Source: Leucothrix mucor
Lineage (GTDB): Bacteria; Pseudomonadota; Gammaproteobacteria; Thiotrichales; Thiotrichaceae
Reading direction: 5' to 3'
Length of the DNA: 9,158 nt
Assembly: GCA_011322515.1 (NCBI GenBank)
Contig: DRMS01000042.1
Span: 1 to 9,158 of the forward strand
The position numbers and the translations under genes were made by a program. Shown one piece after another: positions 1 to 5,625 of this stretch. The notes beneath the pieces are model-generated. The model was not told the DNA's origin. It did no database searches and was given only the letters and a program-made list of their open reading frames with translations. Each line of letters begins with the position of its first letter. Position 1 is the stretch's first letter.

Positions 1-921
1 TACATCAGGGCGGTTAGTTGCGGCAATCACAATAACGCCTTCCGTGCCTTCAAAACCATCCATTTCAACCAATAATTGGTTTAAGGTTTGTTCACGTTCA
101 TCATTACCACCGCCAACACCCGCGCCCCGCTTGCGACCTACCGCATCAATTTCATCAATAAAGATAATGCAAGGGGCATGTTTCTTTGCTTGTTCAAACA
201 TATCACGGACACGTGATGCACCAACACCCACAAACATTTCAACAAAATCAGAGCCAGAAATACTAAAGAATGGCACTTTTGCTTCACCCGCAATTGCTTT
301 TGCGAGTAAGGTTTTACCCGTACCAGGAGAACCTGCTAATAAAACACCGCGTGGGATTTTTCCGCCTAGCTTTTGAAATTTGCTAGGATCACTGAGAAAT
401 TCAACGAGTTCATAAACTTCATCTTTAGCCTCTTCACAACCTGCAACATCCGCAAAGGTGACTTTAATCTGATCTTCAGACATCATTCGCGCTTTACTTT
501 TACCAAAGGACATCGGACCACCTTTGCCGCCACCACCTTGCATTTGGCGCATAATGTAAATCCATAATCCAATGATTAATAAGAACGGAATGGTGTTGAT
601 GAGAATATCCAATAAAATAGAACGTCCCTCTGGTGGCTCTACTTCAATCGTGACGTTGTTAGCGACCAAATCATCAATCATTTTAGGATCATTGATAGGA
701 GCAAATGTTTGGAATTTTTCGCCTGAGGCGGTAATGCCTGTGATGACTTGTCCACGAATCATGACATTCTGGACGCCGCTATCTTTAACCTTTCCGAGAA
801 ATTCGGAATATGACATAGCGGAAGAGGGTGTAGCTCCTTGGTCTTGAAATTTGCTAAAGACGGCAACTAGAACGAGGGCAATAACAACCCACATTAATAT
901 ATTTTTATTTAATTCGCTCAA
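1..921 (-). CDS. ftsH: ATP-dependent zinc metalloprotease FtsH, N-terminal 307 codons (cut by window edge)
   Basis: FtsH is a membrane-anchored AAA+ protease that degrades misfolded membrane proteins and short-lived regulators. The reverse translation gives, in order, a first membrane helix (about residues 8-24), a periplasmic segment with MSYSEFL, a second membrane helix ending in IMRQMQGGGGG, then KARMMSEDQIKVTFADVAG and the AAA module. Walker A reads GSPGTGKT where E. coli has GPPGTGKT. Walker B is CIIFIDEIDAVGR, followed by VGGGNDEREQTLNQLLVEMDG and IVIAATNRPDV at the window edge. The second region of homology and the HEAGH protease site lie outside the window. I chose a TTG start at 919-921 because GAGGAAA sits 8 nt upstream; the first in-frame ATG (codon 10) falls inside the first helix and has no ribosome site. 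It lies 94 nt downstream of rlmE on the same strand, as in E. coli, so cotranscription is likely. Confidence 0.96.
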   Translation of the reverse strand, partial: MSELNKNILMWVVIALVLVAVFSKFQDQGATPSSAMSYSEFLGKVKDSGVQNVMIRGQVITGITASGEKFQTFAPINDPKMIDDLVANNVTIEVEPPEGRSILLDILINTIPFLLIIGLWIYIMRQMQGGGGKGGPMSFGKSKARMMSEDQIKVTFADVAGCEEAKDEVYELVEFLSDPSKFQKLGGKIPRGVLLAGSPGTGKTLLAKAIAGEAKVPFFSISGSDFVEMFVGVGASRVRDMFEQAKKHAPCIIFIDEIDAVGRKRGAGVGGGNDEREQTLNQLLVEMDGFEGTEGVIVIAATNRPDV

Positions 922-985
922 CGAAATTTCCTCAGTAAAATGCGACTTGGTGATGTTCAGGCTATATTAGCATGATAATGAATAG

Positions 986-1015
986 AGTTTAAGTTGATTG
1001 ATAATCAGGTAAACT
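986..1015 (-). other. Hairpin in the rlmE-ftsH spacer
   Basis: AGTTTA (986-991) pairs with TAAACT (1010-1015), and inside it TGATT (995-999) pairs with AATCA (1003-1007) around a 3-nt loop. It begins right after the rlmE stop codon. No U-tract follows in the direction of transcription, so a strong terminator is unlikely; an RNA processing or partial attenuation signal between rlmE and ftsH is possible. It could also be chance pairing in AT-rich DNA. Confidence 0.3.
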
Positions 1016-1651
1016 TTAAGAGTGGAAGTTTCTTGCTACAACATAAACTTCCTTGCTGCGCGCTCGTGATGCTTTGGGTTTTCTTATTTTAACTTGTCGA
1101 AAGCTATTGCGTACATCTCGTAAGTATTCATCAGAACCTTGACCTTGAAATAGCTTCACAACTAGCGATCCATTCGGTTTTAGAACCTCGCGTGCCATCT
1201 CTAAAGCCAGCTCGCATAAATAAATTGAGCGCGGAAGATCAATGCTCTCCACTCCACTTATATTGGGAGCCATATCTGAAATTACAACATCTAACTTGTT
1301 ATTTTTAGTATCATCCTTTTTTAATACGTCAAGAATCTCATCTAAGACGCTTTGTTCTGTAAAATCACCTTTGATAAATTCCACAAAAGGTAGCGGGTCA
1401 ATATCCAGAATATCACTCGCAATCACGCGACCCTTTTTGCCGACTAGCTTAACGGCATATTGACTCCAGCCACCAGGTGCTGCGCCTAAATCAATGATGT
1501 TCATATTAGGTTTTATGAGTTTGTCTTTTTGCTGAATCTCTTCTAGCTTATAAACAGCGCGGGAGCGATAGCCATCCTGCTGTGATTTTTTAACATACTC
1601 ATCATCGAAATGTTCTTGCAACCATGCGTTGCTACTTTTACTTTTTGCCAT
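1016..1651 (-). CDS. rlmE: 23S rRNA (uridine-2'-O-)methyltransferase RlmE (FtsJ/RrmJ)
   Basis: A SAM-dependent methyltransferase that 2'-O-methylates U2552 (E. coli numbering) of 23S rRNA in the A loop, late in 50S assembly. The protein is 211 aa, against about 209 aa in E. coli, and similarity runs end to end. The SAM-binding motif I is DLGAAPGGWSQY (residues 54-65). The K-D-K-E catalytic tetrad of the FtsJ family can be placed at K35 (in VYKLEE), D126 (in SDMAPN), K166 (in VVKLFQG) and E201 (in SKEVYVVA). An N-terminal basic stretch precedes WLQEHF, as in the family. The ATG at 1651 has no Shine-Dalgarno sequence; a TATAAT begins only 15 nt upstream, so the transcript may have almost no leader. 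ftsH follows on the same strand, and yhbY diverges upstream. Confidence 0.97.
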   Translation of the reverse strand: MAKSKSSNAWLQEHFDDEYVKKSQQDGYRSRAVYKLEEIQQKDKLIKPNMNIIDLGAAPGGWSQYAVKLVGKKGRVIASDILDIDPLPFVEFIKGDFTEQSVLDEILDVLKKDDTKNNKLDVVISDMAPNISGVESIDLPRSIYLCELALEMAREVLKPNGSLVVKLFQGQGSDEYLRDVRNSFRQVKIRKPKASRARSKEVYVVARNFHS

Positions 1652-1660
1652 AATCAGCGG

Positions 1661-1688
1661 ATTATAAAGGATGCGCCTGACTCAGCAA
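1661..1688 (-). promoter_or_regulatory. Putative rlmE(-ftsH) sigma70-type promoter
   Basis: On the minus strand, TATAAT (1666-1661) is a perfect -10 box, with TTGCTG (1688-1683, 3/6) as a weak -35 at 16-bp spacing. The expected start point is about 1654, roughly 3 nt before the ATG. I see no sigma32-like CTTGAAA/CCCCAT boxes of the kind known for the E. coli rrmJ-ftsH operon, but this was an inspection by eye. Confidence 0.45.
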
Positions 1689-1692
1689 ACTG

Positions 1693-1698
1693 TATAAT
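1693..1698 (+). promoter_or_regulatory. Putative yhbY -10 box (leaderless start)
   Basis: A perfect TATAAT, immediately preceded by TG, ends 7 nt before the yhbY ATG. A start point 7 nt after the box would fall at about 1705, one base before the ATG. No good -35 hexamer is visible at 15-18 bp spacing. Confidence 0.35.
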
Positions 1699-1705
1699 CC
1701 CGTTT

Positions 1706-2005
1706 ATGAATAATTTATCTAAGTCACAAAAGAAGCAACTTAAAGGCATGGCGCACTCACTAAAACCTGTGGTGATTGTTGGTCAGCATGGCATGAAGGA
1801 AAGTATTGATGATGAAATCGCCACGGCAATTAAGTATCATCAGTTGATCAAAGTAAAAGTAGGCGTTGGAGATCGTGATGCGCGTGATGATCTAATTGCG
1901 CAAATAGTAGCGACACATAATGCTATTCTAGTTCAGCGTATAGGTAATATTGCCGTATTGTATCGCTTTAATCCACAAAAAGGGAAGCTTGAAGGACTGA
2001 GCTAA
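1706..2005 (+). CDS. yhbY: YhbY-family RNA-binding protein (CRM domain)
   Basis: A single-domain CRM (chloroplast RNA splicing and ribosome maturation) protein; E. coli YhbY associates with pre-50S particles. This 99-aa protein aligns along its length with the 97-aa E. coli protein: LSKSQKKQLKGMAHSLKPVVIVG, then the GxxG RNA-binding loop GQHG, then YHQLIKVKVGVGDR, and the C-terminal VQRIGNIAVLYRF strand. The ATG at 1706 gives the family length. The frame is open 32 codons further upstream, but that extension overlaps the rlmE start and lacks homology. No Shine-Dalgarno sequence precedes the ATG. It diverges from rlmE across 54 bp, the gene order known in enterobacteria. Confidence 0.94.
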   Translation: MNNLSKSQKKQLKGMAHSLKPVVIVGQHGMKESIDDEIATAIKYHQLIKVKVGVGDRDARDDLIAQIVATHNAILVQRIGNIAVLYRFNPQKGKLEGLS

Positions 2006-2011
2006 ATCAGG

Positions 2012-2041
2012 ATGTCTTGAAGCACATCCCCATCAAGACAT
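2012..2041. terminator. Inverted repeat between convergent yhbY and DUF3144-like gene
   Basis: ATGTCTTGA (2012-2020) and TCAAGACAT (2033-2041) form a perfect 9-bp stem with a 12-nt loop, starting 7 nt after the yhbY stop and ending 4 nt before the stop of the convergent gene. Location suggests a shared terminator. The tail on the plus strand is only moderately T-rich (TGCTCTATTTCTTC), so efficiency is uncertain. Confidence 0.5.
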
Positions 2042-2045
2042 TGCT

Positions 2046-2354
2046 CTATTTCTTCATGTATTTTTCATACTTTTTTTCTTCTTTATTGAAAGCAGACTCA
2101 TAACTTGTAAGATTTTCCTCAAGCATCTGTTTAAACTGATGGGTGAAATGCTCAATCGCAGCTTTACGGTTAGCTCTATACTGTTCTAAATCTCCCGAAC
2201 CCGTTGCAACAATAAAGGAGCTAAACCGCGCTGCGCCATAGATAAAAGAAGAGCCAACAAGATCAGAATTATGTTCTTCCATATACTGATTGCCTACATC
2301 AATATAGGCATCGGCAATTTCTTTAAATATTTTATTGGTATCGGCATTGCTCAT
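2046..2354 (-). CDS. DUF3144-like small protein, function unknown
   Basis: A 102-aa, probably cytosolic, all-helical protein with no signal peptide or membrane segment. It resembles the uncharacterised DUF3144 family as I recall it: an N-terminal helix with IADAYIDVGNQ, a central YGAARFSSFIVATGSGDL segment (family members have an AARFNAF-like core), then HFTHQFKQMLEENLTSYESAF. The C terminus is a short Lys/Glu-rich tail. The ATG is well supported: AGGAG sits 7 nt upstream. It converges with yhbY across a hairpin, and the next gene upstream on the same strand is 222 nt away, so it probably has its own promoter. No function can be assigned; the family name rests on memory of the motif. Confidence 0.75.
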   Translation of the reverse strand: MSNADTNKIFKEIADAYIDVGNQYMEEHNSDLVGSSFIYGAARFSSFIVATGSGDLEQYRANRKAAIEHFTHQFKQMLEENLTSYESAFNKEEKKYEKYMKK

Positions 2355-2400
2355 TATGTGCTCCTGAATGGTTCAGTAGTGTGGGGAAGGGGGGACGCAG

Positions 2401-2427
2401 TTTATAGTGTTAAAGAAGTAGTTTCAA
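2401..2427 (-). promoter_or_regulatory. Possible promoter of the DUF3144-like gene
   Basis: On the minus strand, TTGAAA (2427-2422, 5/6) is followed after 15 bp by TATAAA (2406-2401, 5/6), about 47 nt upstream of the ATG. The spacing is shorter than the preferred 17 bp. Just upstream, GGAGGA (2437-2442) and TCCTCC (2456-2461) could form a 6-bp stem of unknown meaning. Confidence 0.3.
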
Positions 2428-2576
2428 TCTTGAGATGGAGGATTAAAAACTTCAGTCCTCCTCATACCTAGCCTGATTAAAAGCTACTAAATAAAACAAC
2501 TCTATTTTTCATTTCAACAAAATCTTGTACTAATCAACAAGCTAAAAAAAGGTCATTGATTTATTTTGATATTTAT

Positions 2577-3299
2577 TTAGTTTACAGGCAATTCTGCACG
2601 CAATGCATCCCGATCATACCACCAAGAATCCGCAACAATTGCATCAATGACTTGAGCCAACCGAGGGAAATAAACATCAGGGTCATTTAGATCTAATTTA
2701 GTCATCCAAAAATTCATTTGATCCTGACTTTTAACACTACTATGACGTTCAGCCACTTTAGCAATCAAATTCATGGTTAAAAACATGACGCTATCACGCT
2801 TTTCCCCTTCAAGTCGTAAATCTGCAATATGATGTGCGACAACGGCAGCAACGGCAGCACCATCTGCTTTGGCAGGTGTGTCATCAATTAGATTATTTAA
2901 CATTAAAATAGTGAGTTCAGGATCAATAGGATAAGTGACCGATAACCATAAGCCATTACCTAAAGCAATAATTGAGGCAGGTTGATCTGCGCGATACAAT
3001 AAATCACAACAACTAACGGCTTCTTCCCAACGCTTATTGTTCATATAAATTTTAAAGGATTCTTTAGCCATACCCCAAGCGGCTTCAGGCATACCTGGTT
3101 TGGCAATGTCTAACATGAGTTCGCTAATATCATATTGTAAATTTGCTCTTTCTAATGGCTCACTATTAAGGGTAAGTTGCATTAGTTGTTTTTGTTTTTT
3201 AGCCAGTTCTTCTTTAAGAAAAGTTTTACTTTCATCAGGTGCGCTAAATTCGACATTGTTTTGGGTATCGCTCATAAGGGAAATCTCACTATCAGTCAT
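2577..3299 (-). CDS. Conserved-looking helical protein of unknown function (240 aa)
   Basis: I do not recognise this family with confidence. The protein has no signal peptide or membrane segment. Residues 1-30 are acidic and low complexity, a charged helix follows (FLKEELAKKQKQLMQLTL), and the rest reads as a series of amphipathic helices, including AAWGMAKESFKIYMNNKRWEEAVSCCDLLY, which is TPR-like in style. The C terminus, with FWMTKLDLNDPDVYFPRLAQVI and then WWYDRDALRAELPVN, looks like a conserved tail. A later in-frame ATG at codon 9 (MSDTQNN) is an alternative start; neither start has a clear Shine-Dalgarno sequence. Two 13-bp direct repeats lie directly upstream. Codon use looks like that of its neighbours. 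The coding call rests on length, composition and absence of a better overlapping frame. Confidence 0.85.
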   Translation of the reverse strand: MTDSEISLMSDTQNNVEFSAPDESKTFLKEELAKKQKQLMQLTLNSEPLERANLQYDISELMLDIAKPGMPEAAWGMAKESFKIYMNNKRWEEAVSCCDLLYRADQPASIIALGNGLWLSVTYPIDPELTILMLNNLIDDTPAKADGAAVAAVVAHHIADLRLEGEKRDSVMFLTMNLIAKVAERHSSVKSQDQMNFWMTKLDLNDPDVYFPRLAQVIDAIVADSWWYDRDALRAELPVN

Positions 3300-3305
3300 T
3301 AAAGC

Positions 3306-3335
3306 AGGTCATAATAAAAAGTAGGTCATAATAAA
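3306..3335. repeat. Two tandem 13-bp direct repeats
   Basis: AGGTCATAATAAA occurs at 3306-3318 and again at 3323-3335, a 17-bp period, starting 7 bp upstream of the ATG of the 240-aa gene. Read on the gene's strand, each copy contains TATTAT, a one-mismatch -10 box. It may be a small tandem duplication or a protein-binding site. Confidence 0.6.
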
Positions 3336-3360
3336 TCTAACAAAATTTTGAGGTATGAGT

Positions 3361-3534
3361 AAAATATTAGATTTACTGTGTCCTCCTACTTTAGGCGCTG
3401 TTGATATTTGATGATTATCTCTTCTTTTCACTTGATAGAAGCAAAGAATCAACTAAAAAGTGAAAATATACCAAAATATCAACAAAATCTAGTGCGGGAC
3501 TATAAGCATCTACACAACAATAATCTAATATTTT
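3361..3534. repeat. Long nested imperfect palindrome (MITE-like)
   Basis: Three nested pairs of arms share one centre. AAAATATTAGATT (3361-3373) pairs with 3522-3534 (13/13). TGTTGATATTT (3399-3409) pairs with 3474-3484 (11/11). TTTTCACTT (3425-3433) pairs with 3458-3466 (9/9). Stretches between the arms are also partly complementary, for example TGTGT...CGC against the reverse complement of 3485-3521. The boundaries may extend some 15-20 bp further on each side. No gene is inside; short open frames on both strands arise from the palindrome. It is unrelated at sequence level to the element at 3662-3824. Confidence 0.6.
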
Positions 3535-3561
3535 CTGGTTTATTTTCCAATTTTCTGCGTT

Positions 3562-3580
3562 GCTATGCCAGCCACATAGC
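3562..3580. repeat. Small perfect hairpin
   Basis: GCTATG (3562-3567) and CATAGC (3575-3580) flank a 7-nt loop. It has no T-tract and no adjacent gene, so no role can be given. Confidence 0.3.
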
Positions 3581-3661
3581 GCACTGTATTTCTTTTGTAG
3601 CGGCTTGATGATCAAAAAAATGCTCAGAAAAAATGGTTAGATTATTTGTGCTTGGGTACTG

Positions 3662-3824
3662 AGGAACGTGCACGAAACAACTTCCCGATCTCTAACTTGC
3701 CTTTTTATCCCAGCTTGGATGATCTCATTCGTTGCGTAGAGTAACTATGCACCTCATGAGTTCATCTAATCTGAAATAAAAATTCTGCGTTAGAACTTCG
3801 GGAAGTTATTCCGTGCACGTTCCT
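3662..3824. mobile_element. MITE-like palindromic element, copy 1 (163 bp)
   Basis: Terminal inverted repeats of 27 bp (3662-3688 and 3798-3824) match at 25 of 27 positions; both begin AGGAACGTGCACG at the outer end and reach ACTTCCCGA inside. Between them is a core with a conserved hairpin, GCGTAG...CTATGC, at 3735-3750. The core (3730-3755) matches, in reverse orientation, 23 of 26 bases of 5375-5400 in the second element. The element has no coding capacity, so it would be non-autonomous. No target-site duplication is obvious. A structured intergenic RNA or a REP/ERIC-type repeat is an alternative. Confidence 0.7.
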
Positions 3825-3993
3825 TAGCAGGTTCGAGATTTAATTCGAAACTACTCCAAACATACAATTTGAATAACAATTAACCTAAATTAACATTATA
3901 TTCAGCTCTAATAGACTAAAATTAGCGCATATTCTGATTTACGGAAAGCTCCATAATAAATCTTACCGTTTAAGAACTAAATGAAAAAAAGAG
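3825..3993. other. AT-rich spacer with no gene
   Basis: This part of the 3300-4084 gene-free stretch holds no supported gene on either strand. Only short chance-like palindromes are seen, such as TTCGA...TCGAA around 3832-3848. It runs up to the promoter of the downstream exported-protein gene. Confidence 0.6.
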
Positions 3994-4022
3994 TTGACGT
4001 TATTATATTAGAATATTATTAT
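3994..4022 (+). promoter_or_regulatory. Strong sigma70-type promoter of the exported protein gene
   Basis: TTGACG (3994-3999, 5/6) is separated by exactly 17 bp from TATTAT (4017-4022, 5/6). The expected start point is about 4029, giving a 5' leader of about 56 nt. A weak ribosome site, AGG at 4072-4074, sits about 10 nt before the ATG. Confidence 0.65.
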
Positions 4023-4084
4023 ATACTCATCTTCTGTTGAAAAAGACAGATATTTTTAACTTACTATAGCTAGGTATTACTATC

Positions 4085-4633
4085 ATGAAATTACAAACAC
4101 TTACATTTGCTGCTTTAATCGCTGTTTCTTCTGTTGCTTCTGCTGACTGGTTCGATGGATTCAATAACGGAAATGGTTCTGGAAACGTTGCTGGAAACAG
4201 TGCAGGTAATGCACAAGGCAACATGGCTTCTAAAGGAACTGGCGCTGCTAAAGGCAATGGCTGGGGAACAGGTAAAGGCGACGCAGACGGCGAAGTTGAC
4301 TTCAACATCAGCTTTAAAGGCAAAGGACGTACTAATATGGACGCTAAAGGTCAACTAGATGGCGACACTAAGTTTGACGGCGACACACTTGCTAATGCAG
4401 CAAGTAACGGAAACATGGCGGGTAACAGCGCAGCTTCAGCAACAGGCTCTAACAGCACAAACGGAAAAGGTTTTGGCAACAATGTTGCTCAAGCACAAGC
4501 TCCAGTTGCTACATCAGCACAAATGAAAGCTGCTTTACAAGCGCAAATCAAGCAAGCAACAGAAATGCTTAAGCGTATTGAAGCTCAAGAAAAAGCAGCA
4601 GCACCAGCTACAGCTGTAGAGAAGAAGTCATAA
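4085..4633 (+). CDS. Exported Gly/Asn/Ala-rich low-complexity protein, sulfur-globule-protein-like
   Basis: This 182-aa protein begins with a clear Sec signal peptide (MKLQTLTFAALIAVSSVASA, predicted cut after A20, ASA|DWF). Residues 25-63 are repeats of G, N, A and S (AGNSAGNAQGN type) and recur at 107-130 (MAGNSAASATGSN). In the middle lies an Asp-rich stretch around GDADGEVDFNISFKGKGR (65-82). The C terminus has an amphipathic helix, SAQMKAALQAQIKQATEML, then an Ala/Glu/Lys tail. There is no cysteine. Composition and the signal peptide recall the Gly/Asn-rich envelope proteins of periplasmic sulfur globules (Sgp proteins of purple sulfur bacteria); this is a resemblance, not a proven homology. 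Other options are a surface or matrix protein. It is monocistronic, with a good promoter and a classic terminator, consistent with high expression. Confidence 0.85.
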   Translation: MKLQTLTFAALIAVSSVASADWFDGFNNGNGSGNVAGNSAGNAQGNMASKGTGAAKGNGWGTGKGDADGEVDFNISFKGKGRTNMDAKGQLDGDTKFDGDTLANAASNGNMAGNSAASATGSNSTNGKGFGNNVAQAQAPVATSAQMKAALQAQIKQATEMLKRIEAQEKAAAPATAVEKKS

Positions 4634-4662
4634 GTTTCCTAGCACTTTGACTAAACCTTCGG

Positions 4663-4687
4663 GCTCACCTTTTGGTGGGCTTTTTTT
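4663..4687 (+). terminator. Rho-independent terminator of the exported protein gene
   Basis: GCTCACC (4663-4669) pairs with GGTGGGC (4674-4680) around a TTTT loop, with one G-T pair, and is followed by seven T residues (4681-4687). It begins 29 nt after the stop codon. The T-run overlaps the stop codon of the convergent RskA-like gene. Confidence 0.92.
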
Positions 4688-5225
4688 ATGGTTGTGCTAA
4701 TAATAAAATCTGATCAGGTTGCGCATCCATTTCTAATTTCAAAACAAACTTATAAGGTTTTTTAACCACCTTTTCTGCTACCACCTCTACCACAAACTCT
4801 TTTCTAACATGCGGATCAGCCTGAAATTTTGTTGCAGAAATAGGCGCTTTTAAGCTGTATTCCAAATCATAAATCCATAAATGATAAACCTGTTGCTCTG
4901 ATAGTTCAGGCAAATTAGCAAAGCGCATATAACCTTTTTGTTGTTGGTTACTCCAAACTAGATCACCTTGAATTTTTTTCGCCAAGGGATTAAGCGTTTT
5001 TAACCAGTTACTTTGTAAAATATCACTCTCATTTAACAAGCTATCACGTTGCTGAATGAGTGGCGTTTGATCTTGTTGAGCTGCAACAGCTAGACGTGTA
5101 TTTTTAGCAAAATACAAACCCGTCGAGACCAACGTAAGCGCTGTTATTGTTGAAAATACAACCCAAAACCATAACGGCATTTTATTGGTTGCTATCGATT
5201 TGGATTTTATTGATTCAGTGGTCAT
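4686..5225 (-). CDS. Membrane-anchored RskA-like (anti-sigma-K factor C-terminal type) protein
   Basis: This 179-aa protein has one membrane helix at residues 18-39 (WFWVVFSTITALTLVSTGL), a Gln-rich possible coiled coil (47-75), and a C-terminal extracytoplasmic domain from about 86. That domain carries the pattern seen in RskA C-terminal domains: GDLVWSNQQQKGYMRFANLP (87-106) and YHLWIYDL (114-121). RskA proteins normally have an N-terminal cytoplasmic anti-sigma helical or zinc-binding domain; here only 16 residues precede the membrane, so the sigma-binding part is missing. No ECF sigma factor gene is next to it. A direct anti-sigma role is therefore doubtful; it may be an envelope protein that uses the same fold. 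The ATG at 5225 has no good ribosome site. Confidence 0.82.
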   Translation of the reverse strand: MTTESIKSKSIATNKMPLWFWVVFSTITALTLVSTGLYFAKNTRLAVAAQQDQTPLIQQRDSLLNESDILQSNWLKTLNPLAKKIQGDLVWSNQQQKGYMRFANLPELSEQQVYHLWIYDLEYSLKAPISATKFQADPHVRKEFVVEVVAEKVVKKPYKFVLKLEMDAQPDQILLLAQP

Positions 5226-5307
5226 TATAAAATAATAAAAATAAATGGTTATAAACGAACTATACTGTGGGTGTTTTAAACAATAGTATTAGCATTTTGT
5301 TTGTCTT
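5226..5307. other. Short AT-rich spacer upstream of the RskA-like gene
   Basis: The first part of the 400-bp gene-free stretch 5226-5625. It holds no gene. A TATAGT (5264-5259 on the minus strand) could be a -10 box for the RskA-like gene, but no -35 hexamer accompanies it. Confidence 0.4.
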
Positions 5308-5467
5308 AGGAAGTTTCAATCAATGAATTTACCAATATTGTGCAGATTTTTTTCTCCTGATTGAAGTATATCAAGAGGCGCATAGTCGCTCTACGCAACG
5401 ATTGGTAGGATTCAAGCAGGGGTAAAAGGGCAGGTAAGATTGGTAAGCTCATTGCTTGGAGCTTCCT
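5308..5467. mobile_element. MITE-like palindromic element, copy 2 (160 bp)
   Basis: The ends form an imperfect inverted repeat: the left end from 5308 (AGGAAGTTTCAATCAATGAA) and the reverse complement of the right end at 5467 (AGGAAGCTCCAAGCAATGAG) match in about 26 of the outer 32 positions. The core at 5375-5400 contains GCATAG...CTACGC and matches the core of copy 1 (3730-3755) in reverse orientation at 23 of 26 bases. Similarity continues outward, with TGCCYTTTTAYCCC and a following GCTTGRAT on one side and ATAAAAATTCTG/AAAAAAATCTG on the other. No credible gene lies inside. It ends about 54 bp upstream of the likely ycaO promoter. Confidence 0.65.
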
Positions 5468-5520
5468 TATTCCCTCTGTCTACCTGATTTAAGTCGTTGT
5501 GTAGAATAGCGCTGTGCTTC

Positions 5521-5548
5521 TTGAAATCAAATAAACAGAAACAATAAT
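5521..5548 (+). promoter_or_regulatory. Putative ycaO promoter
   Basis: TTGAAA (5521-5526, 5/6) and AATAAT (5543-5548, 5/6) are spaced by 16 bp, about 78 nt upstream of the ycaO ATG. The expected start point is about 5555, giving a leader of about 70 nt. No strong Shine-Dalgarno sequence precedes the ATG. Confidence 0.45.
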
Positions 5549-5625
5549 CCATCGCAATATTGATAATATCATGATTAGAAACACCCTCAATCCTTTCTTG
5601 AAGCAACTAAAAAAGTAATGACGGC

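Noticed and set aside
44..847. Three open frames on the plus strand opposite ftsH
   Set aside because: They are antisense shadows; the minus strand encodes an unmistakable FtsH across the whole interval.
2524..2541. Terminator after the 240-aa gene
   Set aside because: The CTTGT/ACAAG stem is short, and on the minus strand the T-run precedes rather than follows it.
3408..3615. Overlapping 66-codon open frames on both strands
   Set aside because: They lie largely within the nested palindrome, overlap each other almost completely, lack ribosome sites, and their products are low in information.
3662..3824. Integron attC site
   Set aside because: The length and palindromic form fit loosely, but the ends lack the RYYYAAC/GTTRRRY pair, and no cassette-like array or integrase is seen.
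4027..4358. Several open frames overlapping the start of the exported protein gene
   Set aside because: The plus frame from 4085 has a signal peptide, promoter and terminator; the others are antisense or shifted readings of its GC-rich repeats.
5412..5606. 64-codon open frame on the minus strand
   Set aside because: It starts between the repeat element and ycaO and runs into the element. There is no ribosome site or recognisable protein.
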